DNA from: Gavia stellata
Taxonomy: Eukaryota; Chordata; Aves; Gaviiformes; Gaviidae
Direction: 5' to 3'
Length of the DNA stretch: 64,000 nt
NCBI RefSeq assembly: GCF_030936135.1
Contig: NC_082604.1
Location: 3,603,001-3,667,000 of the forward strand
The first letter of the stretch is position 1. Each line of letters begins with the position of its first letter. The translations under genes were made by a program, and so were the position numbers. Below are positions 41,236 to 53,642 of this stretch, in pieces. A model generated the notes under the pieces. The model was not told where the DNA came from. It saw only the letters and a program-made list of their open reading frames with translations, and made no database searches.

Positions 41236-44200
41236 AGCTGAGTCACTCTGAAGAAGAAAGAAGGAAGGGTCTCGAGCTCCAGAACCGTTTTTCCCCAAAA
41301 CTTTCTTGCCACTGACCCTGCATCACCTCTAGCAATCTTACTCTGACGGCCTGATTCAATTCATTCACCTGGCAGAAAAACACCACTCCCAAGCAGATGG
41401 GTTTTGCCAGGTAGGGCATTCAGCTAGCTCAAGGAAAAAGGTCAAAGCAGCAGCACTAGCACAAAGGAAAGGGAAGAGCTGTGCAGCTGTGGAAAAAGAG
41501 ATTCCTCTCTCAGCTGTGGCAGGCTGGCAGATCAGCTCAACCATCTTGTGCAATTCCACTGGCAAGGAACAAGTTCTTGTGGTCCTATTGAACAGATCTC
41601 AGAAAATAACAATGCAAAACTGGCATATTTATCACTCATTTAAGATGGAATTCATTACCCATTTGCAAATGAAGTTTTATTTTCCACTTATAAACACTAA
41701 CACATTGGTATCTTCCTGGTCCTTGGGGATTCTAACTGTAAAAAGGAGAGAGAAAACCTCCTGCGGGGAAAAGCAAACAGATTCTCAGCTTGTCATTTGA
41801 TTTTTGTTTCAAAAAAACACCACCACGTGCTATCCTCTAGTACATATTAAAAAATGCATCCAAGATTAATTGTTTTGATTTTTATTATTTTATTATAGAA
41901 AAATGTTTGACATTTGGAAACATTTCTGACGCACAGGTCTATTCCTATGTAACTCCACAAAGAAATATTTTTTTTCCCCCATGAGCTGTCAACACTGTTT
42001 TCACTCAGCTAACCTGCCAATATAATACAAGTCTGCTCTATGGAGAGTTACAGAATATAGAGTCATTAGATTTATTTATAGAATAAATAGCACATATTCT
42101 GGTGAACTCCTGCACAGCAAGGAACACAGTTGGCTGGATGTTGCCTCATGCTGCTTTCTAGTAAAACATTACTTTTGGGAATCACCTGAAACAACTTGCC
42201 TTTCAGTTGAAGGGGTAAAGACTCAAGAATTCAACCTCTTGCTCTTAATTCTGCAATAAATGATTAATAACTGTGAGACTGCAACTCAGAATGCATTCCC
42301 ACATCAAGCTCTTGTGTCTAATGCTGGCAATGGTGGCTGAGAGGCCTGTCCCACCAAACAATGTCGTGCAACCAATGCCTTTTTGCATATTCTGAGTCTA
42401 CAAATCCACCCCGGGCAGGACCAGCCTCATAATCATGGAACGAACAAGCATTTGGCAGTATCAAAGTTGAGTACTTGAATGCTTGGGGGGGGAACCCCCT
42501 TGTATTTGCACCAGTTGTACCAAATACGGCATTACCCGTACTTACAAATGGGCTTTTTCTTCCAAAATAAGGCGGCTTTGAGATTGCATAATATGAAAGC
42601 AGGGTTACCAAATTTATCAACTTTATTTTGAACCTACAGTTCAAAACAGGATACACGTGATACCACTTGGGCTCAGTAAAGATACCCTGACGAATCTATT
42701 GTCCAAGGCATCCCGCTATCGCAAGCATACTGTTATTATTAAAAAGCATTTTCCGAAATACTAAAATGCCTGCAGAGATGCAAATGAGGAAATGTTGCAA
42801 AACTGTCAAAACCAGAGGCATAGTTCCTTCTAATGCTAGCGAAAGGACCTGAGTTACTGGGTATTCTCTCTCGAATGATAAAAATCATCAAGTGGTGAAA
42901 CTATTACCTCCATTCAGACCTTCAGAAATCAGCAAGTAGCTACAAAATCGGAACTAGGGAGAAGATTCCCTCTGCAGCTCCTTCTCTTCAGCTCTTTCAG
43001 CCAGCTGAAGGTGGTGTCTACCTTAAAAAAAAAAATTAGTGTGGACTTTCCCAAAACACCACCTTTTTTTGGAAGCATATTTTCAGACTGAAAAGTTGCA
43101 ACAGAGGGTCATCATAACGTTCTCCCAACCCCTTATTTTCTAAGGAAACAAAGAAATATGTCTTCGTATTGTGATCACATACTCAAAACCCAAACCAACA
43201 AAGTGAAATCACTTTGGAAAAGCAAAATAAATAAAGCGTATCTCTAGATGCCCTGGATAGAAACGACAAAACAATTGTCTGCGGGTGAACTCAACCTTCG
43301 TATGATTTCTCTTTCTCTTCCAAGAAAGAAAACCAACTCTACTCCCTTCTATTCTTAGCCGAATGAGCGAACACAGTGGCACCGCAAGAGAAGATGGTAA
43401 TTTGCAATGGGAGAGTTTCAGAGCTCCACGTGGTAAACTTCAAAAAATCTTTAAAATCATGAAGTATCTTACAGATTTCAGTTGACATTTCAAATCCCGA
43501 AGCCAGTACGTCAGATTTAGGTAAGGCACATCCTTATCTTGGCGCCAGACTTAAGTATCACCTTCTGGTTTTGACTCCAAGCGCCAGAAGCCAGAGCCTC
43601 ACCCGAACAATTGGGCACCTGAAGGTGCGGAATGGGGAGCGCCAGATCTCTCAAAGGCCAACTGCCCATTCAATAGCACCGCATCCGAATTTGCTCTTTA
43701 CCATTCCCGCACAACTTAAGTGGATGAGAAGACAAGTTCACTGCTTCCAGTATGTCTTGTGTGAACTACAGAACTGGCGCTTTCAGATTTTCAGCAGGGT
43801 GTTCGAATCTTTTGTGTTTTTTACCAGAAAACAGGTTACAGATGTTACGATAAAGACACGTTCTTATTACAATAAATGACTTTTCTTAGAAAGTCATCAC
43901 AATTAAGCATTTCTCTCCCACTGCATCCTTACACTTCTACAGGTTCACTCGCCTACTAAAATTATATTTAAAATGCCACCTTATATCAGGGCAAATCTTT
44001 GCAACAAAGGGAAAGAAAGGAGAGAGACCAAAGTCACCAGAGCAAACTTGAGATACACATTCTTCTTTAGGAAAGCGTTCTTTCAAATCAAAAATATTCA
44101 CTTGTTGAGTTTCCGAACATCCCGAGTAACCCATTTTGTCAATGCATCCAAATATTCAACGTTCATAAACATTCTCAACTACCAAAAGGTGCACTGCAGT

Positions 44201-46677
44201 TTCAGTAGATGTCACCTAACAATTTGCACAACACGAAGGGCAGGCTACGGGCAGAGACAGCAGCTGAAAAGCTTGGAGACCCCAGTCACAAAGCTCTAAT
44301 ATCAGGGTTTCAGCTGCCCTCACAACTTCTGTCCATATATCCAATATGCTTATTGGATGTGGACGTTTGGCCATAAATGCTGTCTCTCACAGTGACTTCA
44401 TCGACTTCAGCACATTTGTAACATGTTAGGAACCACCAGAGACCGCGAGCTGCCAACTGCCACGTGCTCCAGTCCTTAAACGCGGGGTTTGTAGAAGAGG
44501 TACTTTGAACGTCCGCAGCGGGCGCTAACTGTTCGTTCAGCTTCAGGAAAGTACCATTTTTCACTACCCCCTCCGACTGCTGTAAATCCACCCGCGTGTC
44601 CATCAGCAGTAGCGACTGAGAATTTCAACTGAACACTCTGTGTCGAGCAGCCAGTAAAAACTACATCCTGTCAGATTAATCATAACCCTGGAGTTAGCCC
44701 CTCCGCTCCTGCTCACCAGGAAATCCTGCTGCATCACGGGCCGGCTTGTCATTTCAAAAACCTCTGCGCCCACTACGCGTGCTTTCTCAGGCTGTCCACC
44801 AAAAATTCATCACAGTTGAGTCAGAGAGAAAGAAAGAATAAACTGGCCTCTAGTTCCACAAAGGAAGAACTTCTTCCCGTAGCCAGGACACCTTTCAACA
44901 GACAAGGTATACGCTGCCTTGTGGTCCCGCGATTTCTTCATGGATTGATGGATTATACTGTAGAAACGCTCATCGAATGACCTTGCTATCTACAGATGAA
45001 CAACAAAACTCACTAGATGAGGCAAAACCGCTTTGGATCCAGAAAATCTGGACTAATCCTTCTCCCATACCACCCCTATCGCTAGTGTAATAACATGGAA
45101 AAGTTAAGCAAGTCTTAAGATGTCTGAATCCAGACATTAATGTCATCCGTCATACCAAACACATGACACAATTCAAGAAGAGTTGCATTAGTGGTGTGAT
45201 CTGGAGAAGGCTTTTCGTTCTGCAATAACCAAACAAACGCTATTACTAGACTAACTCTACTGAGCTACAAGTACCACAAAATTGTGGGGAACACAAGTGA
45301 AATCGATACTTACACGCAGCCGCTCAATTTAGTCTGAACTCACACTGTCTTACCAGAAACTAAGTTTTTTGACACCGATATTGGCAGTCACTTCCCTTTA
45401 AGTTGCTCTGTGGGCACTACTACTGTCTTCTTCCTCCCAAGTCACACTTCATCCCAAGAGCCGCCCGCACCCCAGGAGCGCACAGAAAGCCCCGTGTGTC
45501 TGCCCGCCACGTCCCAGTGTAGGCCAGTCACCAAGTCACCGCCACCCATGGCAAAATTCTCCCTACCAAGCAAAACCCTTCTTATTTTTGCTGTCCAACA
45601 GCTCAGGACCCCGGCTTGGTGTTTCTGTCTCTTCCCACCGCCCAGCAGCGGTCAGAGGGCATTGCCCACGCTCGGCTTCTCCCCGGTTCCCGGTTCCAGT
45701 ACCACCAGAAGGTCCCACCTGCCCGCCAACCCCCCGTCCCCGGGCTCAGCACGCTGCTTCTCCCGCCCCAAAGGTCGGGGACAGACCACCGCTACACGGC
45801 ACGGCTCTGCCGCCCCTCCGCAAGCCAAGGAGCGGCCTCTCGCCCCCAGGCCGGGCAGGCTGCCCGCCCCCCGCCCCGGTGCCACCGCACCAACAACTTG
45901 GGGACAAGCACCAGGAGCAGCGGGCCGGGGCGGGGGGGGGGTCCCCGCCTGCGGGGCTCCGGCCCCGCACTCCCCCCGGTTGGTGCCCACCCGACTCCGC
46001 CTGTCCCCCCCTGGACGCCAGCCAGACGCCGGCGGCGCTGGGGCGGCCCGGGCGCTCCCGCCGCCCTCCCGCGGGCCGGGCCCGGCCCAGGTGGCGGGTC
46101 GGGGCGCGCCGGGCCGGGCCGAACCGGGCAGCCCAGCAGCTCCCGCAACTTTCCCTCCCCGCGGCCGCGGCCCCAACTCCGCCGCCGCCGCTGCCTCCCG
46201 GGCCGGCCGGGGGCCGCCGCCGCCGCCGCCACCGTGCCCCGCGCGGCGGAAGCGCCACCCCCGCTCCGCCCGAGCATCCCCCGCCGCCGCCGCCCGGGCC
46301 GCCCCCGCCCCCGCGGCCCTGGGCCGCGCAGCGGGAGCGTCGCCGCCGCCCGGAGCGGGGCGCAGGCCCGGCAGCGGGAGAGGCCGCCGAGCTCGGCCCG
46401 GCGCCCCCGGCAGCCCCGGCGGGGACAATGAGATGGCGGCGAAGAGCGCCGCGCCCGGGGGACCCGTTGCTCCGGCAGGAGCCGCCCCGCCCCGCGCCGC
46501 CTCCTCTTCCCTCCCCTCCCCTTCTCCTCTCTCCTCGCACGGGCAGCGCCCGCTCCCGGCCCGGCCGCCGCGGAGACCGAGCGAGCGAGCGAGCGGCCCC
46601 GGCCCGCTGCCCCCGCCCCTCGCGCCTCCATCTTGGATCGGCGCCTCAGCGCCCTCCCTCCCCCGCGCCCCGCTCAC

Positions 46678-46860
46678 CTCGGGCCGCGCCGCGCCGGGCC
46701 GGGCGGCACCCCGGGAGCCTGCGGAGCGGCTGGCGCGCGGGGTCCGGGCGGGTGCGGGCCGGGGCCGGGGCGGCGGCGCTGGCGGGGGCCGCGCTCACCG
46801 GAGCCGCAATCCTAAACCGCCATCTGGCGGCATTTCCGACCCGCCAATGGCGCAGCCGCC
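46678..46860 (-). other. STAG1: Candidate STAG1 non-coding exon 1
   Basis: STAG1 needs an upstream untranslated exon because the start-codon exon at 3550 begins with a clear acceptor. In the CpG island two good minus-strand donors are visible: GAG|GTGAGC, exon ending at 46678, and CG|GTGAGC, exon ending at 46799. Upstream of the second is GCCGCCAGATGGCGG (YY1-like) and an inverted CCAAT box. A third possibility is a start further into the island at the CCAAGATGGAGGC motif near 46631-46643. The 5' end cannot be fixed by reading alone and the coordinates are approximate. Confidence 0.4.
46844..46848 (+). promoter_or_regulatory. CCAAT box (NF-Y-type)
   Basis: CCAAT in 'cgccaatggcg'. It sits next to the inverted element CCGCCATCTGGCGG (46818..46831), whose minus strand contains an AGATGGCGG YY1-like core. 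Both are placed just upstream of the candidate STAG1 exon 1 donor. Confidence 0.5.
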
Positions 46861-47024
46861 GCCGCGCGCCGGACCCCCAGCGCCCCCTGGCGCCCGCGCG
46901 CCGCCACTGCCCGCCCGCCGCCGCCGCCGCCGCCGCGCGGGGAGGCGGGGAGGGGGGAGAGCGGTGGGCGCCGCAGGTCGGGGCGGCCCCGCCCGGCGCG
47001 CGGCACGCGGGCGCCGCAAACGTC

Positions 47025-47036
47025 TTTCGCGCGAAA
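47025..47036. promoter_or_regulatory. Perfect E2F-type palindrome
   Basis: TTTCGCGCGAAA is an exact 12-bp palindrome carrying an E2F half-site (TTTSSCGC) on each strand. It sits in the divergent STAG1/SLC35G2 island. Cell-cycle control of a cohesin subunit through E2F would be plausible, but this is inference from the motif alone. Confidence 0.65.
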
Positions 47037-47041
47037 ACGCC

Positions 47042-47051
47042 GCGCATGCGC
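47042..47051. promoter_or_regulatory. Perfect NRF1 palindrome
   Basis: GCGCATGCGC is the full dyad NRF1 core. It starts six bases after the E2F-type palindrome. NRF1 dyads are common in bidirectional housekeeping CpG-island promoters. Confidence 0.7.
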
Positions 47052-47399
47052 CCCGCCGCCGCTGCCCGCGCGCGGCCGCGGGGCGGAAGGCGGCCGTTAG
47101 CGCGGCTACTGAGGGGGCGGGGCGTCGCCAGGGTGACAGGAAACCGCCCGGGGGCGGGGGGGCCACGCGCTGAGACGGGCGTCTGTCGCGACAGAACGGG
47201 GGAGGGGCGGGGCCGCGCCGCGCCGGGGGGCGGTCCCGGGCTCCGTGAGGCGGCGGGGGCGCGGCCCCGGGGCTGGGCCGGAGCGCCGTCCCAGCCGCGG
47301 CCGTGGCCGTGCGGGAGCGCTCGCCGCCGCGCTCTGCCTGCGCGCCCGCCCGGGCGGCGGAGGGGCGGCCCCTCCTCGGCGGCTCGCCTGGGCCGGGGT

Positions 47400-47521
47400 G
47401 GCGGCGATGCGGCCGGTGGGCTGAGGGGGGCCGGGGGCCTCCCGGCATGGGAGAGGCGGGGAGCGGCCGCTGAGGGCGCGGCGGGCTGAGGCAGCGGCGC
47501 CGGGCGGGTGTTTCGGCACCG
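47400..47521 (+). other. SLC35G2: Candidate SLC35G2 non-coding exon 1
   Basis: The SLC35G2 coding exon begins with a clean acceptor (tttgcttaag, ending 53620), so an upstream exon must exist. A textbook donor G|GTAAGT lies at 47521/47522, at the SLC35G2 side of the CpG island. The 5' boundary is a guess. No coding is assigned to this exon. Confidence 0.4.
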
Positions 47522-50500
47522 GTAAGTGTTTCGGGGCAGGGGCGGGCGGGGGGCTGCAGAGGCGGCGGCGAGGGAAGGGCCTGGCGGGGAGGGAGCCCCA
47601 GCAGCAGCCGCAGCCCCTCGCCCGCCTCCCTCCCACCGCGCGGGGCTGCTGCTCGCCCTGGGGGGGGGTTAAGCCTTACGGCCCGTGCTGCCGCCTTCTC
47701 CCCATCGCGGGGCCCTGCCGCCGCTGCCAGGCGCCCTCCCGTTGGGGCTGCAGAGGTGATAGTTGCCATCGCAACTGGCGCCATCCTCCACGGAAAACTC
47801 CTGGGCCCCGTCTCCCGTTTTTCACCCGGCCGGCCCCGGCAGCGCTTCTGCACGCACCTCACAAGCACCGGCTTGCTGCCTCGCCAGGTTTTACGCGATG
47901 TGTTGGGAGAAGATCAAAAGCAGTAAGCTTTAAATAAATCTTAACCTGTAATCTCTTCTGGTAAACCTGCATGTCGCTTCTCGTGCTTTATTTCAGCCCA
48001 CTGTAAGGTACCGGTCAAGGCCTTTCTTCTATCTAGCCAAGTTATTTTCGTATGCTGTAGGAGACTATATTTGTTGATGTCTTCTCCCTTCTTTGCCCCA
48101 TGCCCGGAATTCCAATCTAAAGGGGTTTGTTCAGATTAGGGTGTTTGGAATGCGAAGTTTGCAGGCAAAGCGGCTCTTCTTCCAAAATCACTTGATGCAA
48201 GCGTTGCTGCTGCAGAGGTAGTAGTTGCAGCAGGCGACAGACACGAATGCAGAAATTAGAGGAGAGTGGTTTTTTTCATGGAACCAGACGCATTTGGAGC
48301 CCTTAGCAAGAGAACCGGTTAGTGAAAGCAAGGGAAATTAAAGGTGTCACATGTAATCCCACTGAAATCGCACGTGGCAGTTTTAGCAAGCTAGCACAAA
48401 TACAGGTTGGTTTTTGGGTAGCAAAATATTATCAGGAAGGCCCTGACAATTTGTGGGGCTTAAGCGTAGGGTTTATATTTGAATTCTGTGAAGGGTGTAC
48501 TGGCTCTTCACTTAGGCAGCGCTCTTGGACGTGACTCGATTAATTTGAAGACATGGGATACCGGTTTGTTGGATTGTGTATAATGTTTGCTCTTGTGCTT
48601 AAGTACTAAAAATTCCTTTCATATAATTGCTCTTTCATTTTCTTAAATACCTTTTATTATTCATTAAATTTTAATAAAGACTTGAGGTTCTTTGCATATA
48701 TTTTTAATAAAATTGATTGATACAGTCAGACCATCTGGCTAAAAAGATAAGGGTGCTCTGATTTTCCAGCGTGCACCTTATCAAATAGTTTAAAAGCGTA
48801 GCAGAAATGTAGGCTGTTTCAATGATACCAACATTTAATTGCCTGCTGTTGCGCCTTATGCTGCCTTTTCTTCCCCCTCGGTTCATGTTGTGTTGCAGTA
48901 GTCAGACATCACCTGCGCGTAGATCCCTTGGCGTGTGCAGTTGCCTGAGCTATCAAGCACCGAAGAATCTCCAGCAAGGTTAAGGTGGTTTAATGGAGAG
49001 GGTGCTGAAACAGGAATTTGGGGGATTTTCCTGTACCTGATAAGGAATCAAAAGAAAAACCCGCGTTGTGAGAAGTCAGCGCACTCTACATGGAAGCGCT
49101 TAGTGAAGGTGGCACAAGTTCAGTCAGTTATGTGGGTTTGTAGGGATGGAGCGGGTCTTTCGTATATATAACGCTCAGGGAAAATTGTTAGTCTACAGTT
49201 ATCCGATAGAGATTGCTTACAGCCCTCTGGTAATTGCAGTCTGACTTGGTCAGGATTCGGGGGGGTTTCCACAGAAGAGGTGAAGGAACATCCCTGCGAG
49301 GCCTGCCTTTCGGAGCATGGGGATAGCTGACTTCTCGTTTTCGACTTTGTAAGGACCGCAGTTGCCATGTCTGCAAATCTTTCGGAATAACATTTCAGTC
49401 GGATGGCTGATTTTGACCGATCTGGCAGAAGATGAGAGTATTTTTCTGTGAGTTTATTGAAAATTGGCGGTTAGAATCACCAGCCAGACCTCACAGCCTT
49501 AATTCCTTCAGACATGGCAGGGAGAGCTCAGCCTCCCACCCCACAGTAGTCAAGTGGCATATAATCACCTGTTTCTACCTTGCTAATCAGCATATGTGTA
49601 GCGACTGCAGGGGGAGGAGGGGAGTATTTGGGTTTTTTTCTTTTAAAAGAAATCATGGTGCGTATTCTAGTAATGATCTGTGACGTTTATTGAATCCATT
49701 GTGGTCATTTGTTCACCCGTGGTTCACACGTTGGTAGTCTGATTTCCATGAGCTGGTAATTTAAATGGGTGTCCCGGGTTGTCGTGTGGATTGGGAATGT
49801 TTGTTTTGTTATATAACGTGGGAATTTTGCATAGTGCTTAATCTTCAGCCTTGTATTAAACTCGATTCAAAATCAAATTATGTTTTTCATAGAAAATGCA
49901 AATGAACAGTTTTATGTTTCCAGATATGAAGAAAAATAAAAACTTCGTGTCATCTCCACAAAAGTCACTAGCAGAAAGAGAAGTAGCAAGTTTTCTGCAG
50001 AGGCTGTGCTGATTTCTGTTTATTTTAAATTTGTGTCTGGGACAAACATAATGGCTTTGGGATATGAACTAATCTCAGTCTTCATTGAAATTCTCACCGG
50101 TTACGAAAAGCAAGGTCACCAAAGAGTACAAATAAATGTACTGTGTGAGAGTTGGCGTAACATTTGTCATCTACTCAATATTTAGTAGAGAAAATTAAAT
50201 TTTGGTTTAAGCACTCCTGTTATTTTTTGTTCTTTGCTACTTCTCAATTCTCATGTGTTTGCCCTTCCGCTTTCCAGACCTTCCAACTGTTAGCATTCGT
50301 AGTGCTGAGGAATACTGGAGGGAATACGGCATCCGTATAGGACAGCCATTTTGAGCTACGTGCTCATGATCTATTGTTTTCCTCCAGAGAGATCTCTGAA
50401 TACATTACACAGGTCCAGTACTAAATTTGCAACTGCATTTTGTCTCTTTTCTACACCTTCTTCTATATTTGTTGGAAGAAAATGTAATCTAAACTCAAGA

Positions 50501-53500
50501 AGCAAGAAAGTTACCGTTGTATGCTAATGCTACAAAATTAGTTAATTTGGTTTTGTTTTCACGGACCAATAGTTGCAGCATGTACTCAGCTGTTTTTTGA
50601 TGAAGTGACTGAGTTTCTACAGGCTAGATCCACCGTCACTCTAATAATAGTGCCTGTTGTGCACCTTTTGTCTTCTTTTCCTCCCAGTTATTTTATTCCC
50701 GATCCGTATATTGTGCCTTAAATCAAGAAGATCCTAATTTTTTTAAGATGTGGGGACAGCAAGGCAGGATTGTGAATTTATAACACAATGAAAATGCTTG
50801 GTAAGAAAAGCCTTGCTTGTGAAAATCACTGCCTTCCTGGACTCACTCAGTGCAGTTTGTATTTGCATAGTAAAAGAATCTAAAATTAGCAACTTATCTG
50901 AAGAAAAAGTGCAAGTAGCAGGTGAGGCTGGGGTAGATTCCTGGTAGGGTGTTTTTAAATGTTTGATGGGTTGTTTGATCTGCCCACTAGCGCAGCTGAT
51001 ACCCAGCTCTTACCCTCTTTATTTACCCTCCATGGCATTTCAGCTGTTCCTTCTCAAGTGTCTTGCAGTATTTAAATTGTACGTTAATGGGCACTCTGGA
51101 GTACTCCTCCACCATTTAGCGGCGTACTGGGTACGCTTTGTTTTTTCAGCTGAGCTCTGCTGAAAACGTGTTGGCAGCAGAAACGTGAACAGGAGCGGCG
51201 CTAGCACAAGGCCTCCTGCATAGACAAGGGTGTTTCTTGTCCTCAGACCCTCTAACGTCTACCGATCTCTGCTTTAGTGAGGTATCTCCGGGCTGGGAGC
51301 GTAGTCTGCCAAAGCAAGAGTAAGGTGGTGCCCCGGGATACCTCGCTTACTTGTGCAGGTCCAAACTGGCGCTGCTGCCTTCCTCCAGAGCTGGGACTGG
51401 GTGCCTGCCCCTCTCCCCACTCTCATTTATCGCGATCCCTACCAGGGATTCGCTCTGCCTTCAAGAAGTAGGCTACAGCTGAGCTTGGGTGTAGCCTGGC
51501 GTTCAATGAACACTCAGCCTGTGAGGAAAAAGGAAGAATGTCCCATTCTTATGTAAACTCTTTTTGCCGGGAGACACAGGCAGTGCTTGGCTGTCACAGA
51601 TTACGGATGGCGAAAATGCAAAGGCTGAACCTGACCACGATATTTTGGAAGTATTTCTGTGAAGAGCTATTGCACCCGCTTTTACATTGCCTTTTGATCT
51701 GTGGTCTCCCTGACAAACCGCCATTGTGCCGTTCAGCCCAATTGTCCACTCGGCTGTGGTCTCGCACCTTCAGGACCCACCTGCTCTGGTGCTTGGGTAC
51801 TCCCTGCGGACAAGGACTGCAGGGTTGTCCATGTTCATCCCCTGCTGACACCGCAGAGGCCAAACTGCTGCTGCCTGCAGGGCTGGGCTCCGCTCCTGGG
51901 GATGGATGACTGGATGGGGAGGATGGGTCCTCCTGGACATCCTCTCTGCAGCGCTGGAGAGGCAGGACAGCAGGCATGGGATGGTGAATTTTCTTGTTAT
52001 TAAACTGCAGGAACCTTACGCTCACAAAAGCACCACTTGGTCTTTGGAATAGTTCTATCAATAATTCTGAGCGATGGCTGAGGAGTGGTTTTGGCAAGAT
52101 GACACCGATTGCTTTCTCTCCATCTAAAGTTTTTTGGGTTTTGTGGTGGTGTTTTTTTCATAATGATGCACCAGGGTTGCCAGTTCCCAAGGAGCATGGC
52201 CTCAAAGGCATGCTAGCGCTTCTCAAATTTTCAACTTTGAAAAACAAGCAGAATGTTTAGTGCCTCCCTTAGGTATTACTTTCTGTGCCGAGATGATTGT
52301 AACCTTTTCTATTTGATATCTGAGAGCATCTGCTGTTTCTGTTTAGACACCCGGACAAAGATGTAGATGACCAAGAGGTGTTTTCCCCTTCTGGCTTGGG
52401 ATTAAATCTCTCAGTCGCAGGTAAGGTCTGCGTGTGTTTATTTGCTGGGGCGAATAGAAGGCACGGAAGGTTGCCTTTCTCCTGCTGCAGCTTCATTTGG
52501 AAGGGCTCTGCGCAGATGGTAGAGGGCAGTGCATAAACAAAGTAATCAGTGACATCCCCGTGCCTGAATTAAACTGACCCGGTGCTGTCACACTGGGCCT
52601 GGGGACAGCGATGGCAGGCTCAGCGGAGAGCTGGAGGGAATTGAGGCCATGGGTGGGCTCCCTGTGGGCAGGCTACATGCAGCTGTGACAGCAGAAACCG
52701 AGCGGCGTTTGCGCTGGTGAAGGCCGGGTGTGTGAAGGGATTGCTTGCTTGTTTTGGGAGGCTGATGCCGCCGTTTTGACACATGCAGTGCCACGCGTGT
52801 TGCTGTGTGTGTCACGGTGGTGTGCTCAAATCAGGGGCATTGATGGGGAGAGCTTGCACCGCTTGTGTAGTGTGAAACGGACCTTCAATAGGAGACGGAA
52901 GGGTGGTCGTTTTGTTGCTGCGGTTTTTAAATGTCTGCTGCGGGAAGGTCTGGTTAGTAGCCTGGATCAGCCCTTCTAAATTGCCCCCGTTTAAAAGAAG
53001 AAATCAGATTTGAAGAACAAATCTGTTGCAAAATCACTGGAAATAAAAGGATGTGAAAAGAAGAAGGGATTTTTAACACTGTCAAAGTATTGTTCAAAAA
53101 TGTGTTGTTTATTCATATGTTAACCATGCTGACTTGCTCAGGCATACTCCCTATTTCCCTGTCTTGCTGTCAGTTTAGAAACACGGCGATCATCTCCTCC
53201 AGACAAATTTCTTCCGTAATCTTGTAACATTAGTGAGCAATTAACAATAAGTAGAATTCATAATTACAGGGTATTTACTGTCCAAAAAGCTTAGCAAGCG
53301 AACGTTCTCATTATAATAAGAATATACTAGAATGCATTATATGTGCTATACATAATGAGAATATATGTCATTTTCAAAAACTAGTGACTAAAATGAAGTT
53401 CCACAGTTGGTTTTTAAGGAGATCCAAATGGCCTGACTATCAAAAACATTTAGCAGTAACTCACCAGAAAATTAAAGCAAACCCAAGAACAATCCAGTAG

Positions 53501-53620
53501 TACTTGGACTTGGTTGATAAAAATAGCTTGTAAACACTAACAGCATTTACATTCTAATGAATCTCTCACTATTCATTAAATAAAAATAACAGCGCATCTC
53601 CTTTTTTTTTTTTGCTTAAG
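47522..53620 (+). other. SLC35G2: SLC35G2 intron 1 (~6.1 kb)
   Basis: AT-rich intron from donor GTAAGT to the acceptor with a T11 tract (53602-53613). It contains moderately GC-rich islets at about 51.2-52.0 and 52.5-52.9 kb in which scattered open frames occur, but I recognise no protein, RNA gene or complete repeat there. An additional untranslated exon is possible. Confidence 0.6.
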
Positions 53621-53642
53621 GCCAGGACGTTTCTCTGAGGCA

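Larger units (their letters stand above)
3551..46677 (-). other. STAG1: STAG1 intron 1 (~43 kb)
   Basis: This long AT-rich intron lies between the CpG-island first exon and the start-codon exon. I read it on both strands and saw no further STAG1 exon. Its contents are listed separately: CR1 fragments, MIR-like SINE relics, simple repeats, three perfect short inverted repeats, and one plausible plus-strand coding exon at 31839..31977. The many 60-150 codon open frames here are what an AT-rich sequence of this length gives by chance. They lack splice-site support and recognisable protein content. An alternative first exon inside this interval cannot be excluded. Confidence 0.75.
45730..47650. 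promoter_or_regulatory. CpG island; divergent STAG1 / SLC35G2 promoter
   Basis: An abrupt change from an AT-rich intron to very GC- and CpG-rich DNA over about 1.9 kb, with GC boxes (GGGCGG/CCGCCC), (GCC)6 at 46213..46230 and (CCG)7 at 46915..46935. It lies exactly between STAG1 (minus) and SLC35G2 (plus). Candidate donors point outwards on both sides (minus near 46678/46799, plus at 47522), which fits a head-to-head promoter. The very long open frames here (hundreds of codons on both strands) arise because stop codons are rare at this GC content. They are proline/arginine/glycine/alanine-rich translations with no protein family content. Confidence 0.8.

Noticed and set aside
45410-47489. Open frames of up to 633 codons on both strands in the first CpG island
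   Set aside because: They overlap on opposite strands and in several frames, and consist of Pro/Arg/Gly/Ala-rich translation with no domain. Stop codons are rare because of the extreme GC content.
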